From the NCBI RefSeq assembly GCF_017591435.1, contig NC_059296.1, positions 11,740,438 through 11,804,437 on the forward strand: a stretch of 64,000 nucleotides of DNA, written 5' to 3'. Each line of letters starts with the position of its first letter. Within the stretch, counting starts at the first letter, position 1. The DNA is from Portunus trituberculatus (taxonomy: Eukaryota > Arthropoda > Malacostraca > Decapoda > Portunidae). Both the position numbers and the translations under genes were made by a program. The notes under the pieces were generated by a model. It saw nothing but the letters and a program-made list of their open reading frames with translations. It had not been told where the DNA came from and made no database searches. Of this stretch, positions 63,444-64,000 are shown piece after piece.

Positions 63444-63718
63444 AATTCACCTCGGTCGTCTGCTGGTCACCCAGCCAGTCTTCCCCATTACGGAGCGAGC
63501 TCAGAGCTCATAGACCGATCTTCGGGTAGGACTGAGACCACAACACACTCCACACACCGGGAAAGCGAGGCCACAACCCCTCGAGTTACATCCCGTACCT
63601 ATTTACTGCTAGGTGAACAGGGGCCACACATTAAGAGGCTTGCCCATTTGCCTCGCCGCCTCCGGGATTCGAACCCGGACCCTCTCGAATGTGAGTCGAG
63701 CGTGTTAACCACTACACT

Positions 63719-63720
<2 letters not shown>
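63444..63720 (-). mobile_element. tRNA-derived SINE, copy C
   Basis: Full-length copy in the same orientation. Its T arm (CCGGG/CCCGG around TTCGAAT) and anticodon stem (CTCGA/TCGAG) pair perfectly. The anticodon loop is CTCACAT, so the nominal anticodon is CAC rather than the CAT of copies A and B. The outermost GCGG of the head is replaced by the GT array that starts at 63721. The left side begins with a short GT run at about 63433-63443. Confidence 0.8.

Positions 63721-63795
<75 letters not shown>
63721..63795. repeat. (GT)n array after SINE copy C
   Basis: 37 GT units joined directly to the tRNA-like head. Confidence 0.97.
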
Positions 63796-63796
<1 letters not shown>

Positions 63797-64000
63797 TGAG
63801 GTTGCCCAAGTGAAGAGAATCAATTGTAAAAAATAAATAAAATAATTTCTCATTCTTCGCAACCAACCTTGAGCAATGTTTCTGTTCCTCTCTCCCATTT
63901 ACCCTTTGCTGTAAATATTCCTTCACTTTCATCACACCATTTCCGTAAATTATTGACTACTGACGGAATTCAAAACAGTTTATTAACCCAAAATATTCAC

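Overview
This window looks like nuclear DNA from a decapod crustacean, most likely a crab. That is inferred from four things: an extreme load of dinucleotide microsatellites (CT/GA and CA/GT arrays recur on average about once per kilobase, some over 200 bp), CCTAA (TTAGG-type) telomere-like motifs, several dispersed repeats of a kind I recall from decapod sequence, and one animal-type signal-peptide exon with a canonical splice donor. There are no bacterial operons, ribosome-binding sites or compact reading frames. Nearly every long open frame is a translated microsatellite or a purine/pyrimidine tract, and I have not annotated those as genes.

One host coding exon is convincing. On the minus strand, 58509 to 58298 encodes a start codon, a signal peptide and a cysteine-rich leucine-rich-repeat N-terminal cap (CPPKCLCFRTTVRCM). 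It ends at a GTGAGT splice donor. It resembles the beginning of peroxidasin, the extracellular matrix peroxidase. Later exons should lie at lower coordinates or beyond the window, but I could not identify any. Most of the window below 58 kb may therefore be first intron or intergenic DNA.

Mobile elements cluster in several places. (1) A tRNA-derived SINE of about 280 bp, bounded by GT arrays, occurs at 16.5, 62.4 and 63.4 kb, with truncated copies at 39.8 and 61.6 kb. A second short repeat (TATTTACCTAG) follows the GT array at 16.84 kb, and its first few bases recur at 61.6 and 62.75 kb. (2) A MITE of 210-225 bp with TTAA ends and inverted termini (TTAACCCCTTCAGTACTG), piggyBac-like, is present five times, at 19.7, 49.4, 55.6, 60.0 and 62.8 kb. 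(3) A foldback family whose ends read GTATTCAGAAACGCTTTG occurs at 10.1-10.5, 23.2, 53.4, 55.4 and 57.1 kb. At 55.4 kb a copy is split by a piggyBac-like MITE. (4) hAT-like non-autonomous elements are seen at 25.1 kb and, less surely, at 61.1 kb; the first interrupts a CCTAA-bearing tandem array. (5) A decayed Ty3/gypsy integrase fragment lies at 61.6-62.3 kb on the minus strand, cut off by a SINE-associated GT array.

Layout: 0-9.8 kb is microsatellite-dense, with a 150-bp tandem repeat near 1.1-1.6 kb. 10-11.8 kb is mostly unique. 12-18.5 kb alternates purine and pyrimidine blocks with microsatellites and the first SINE. 18.8-21.6 kb holds CTA arrays, one MITE and a pyrimidine block. 21.6-35.5 kb is the most unique part, with tandem duplications at 24.7 and 26.3 kb. 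35.5-41.4 kb holds the compound TA/GATA/CA tract and a 160-bp GT array. 42-47 kb is largely unique. 47-54.2 kb is purine-rich and contains the longest GT array. 54.3-64 kb carries the peroxidasin-like exon and most of the transposon relics.
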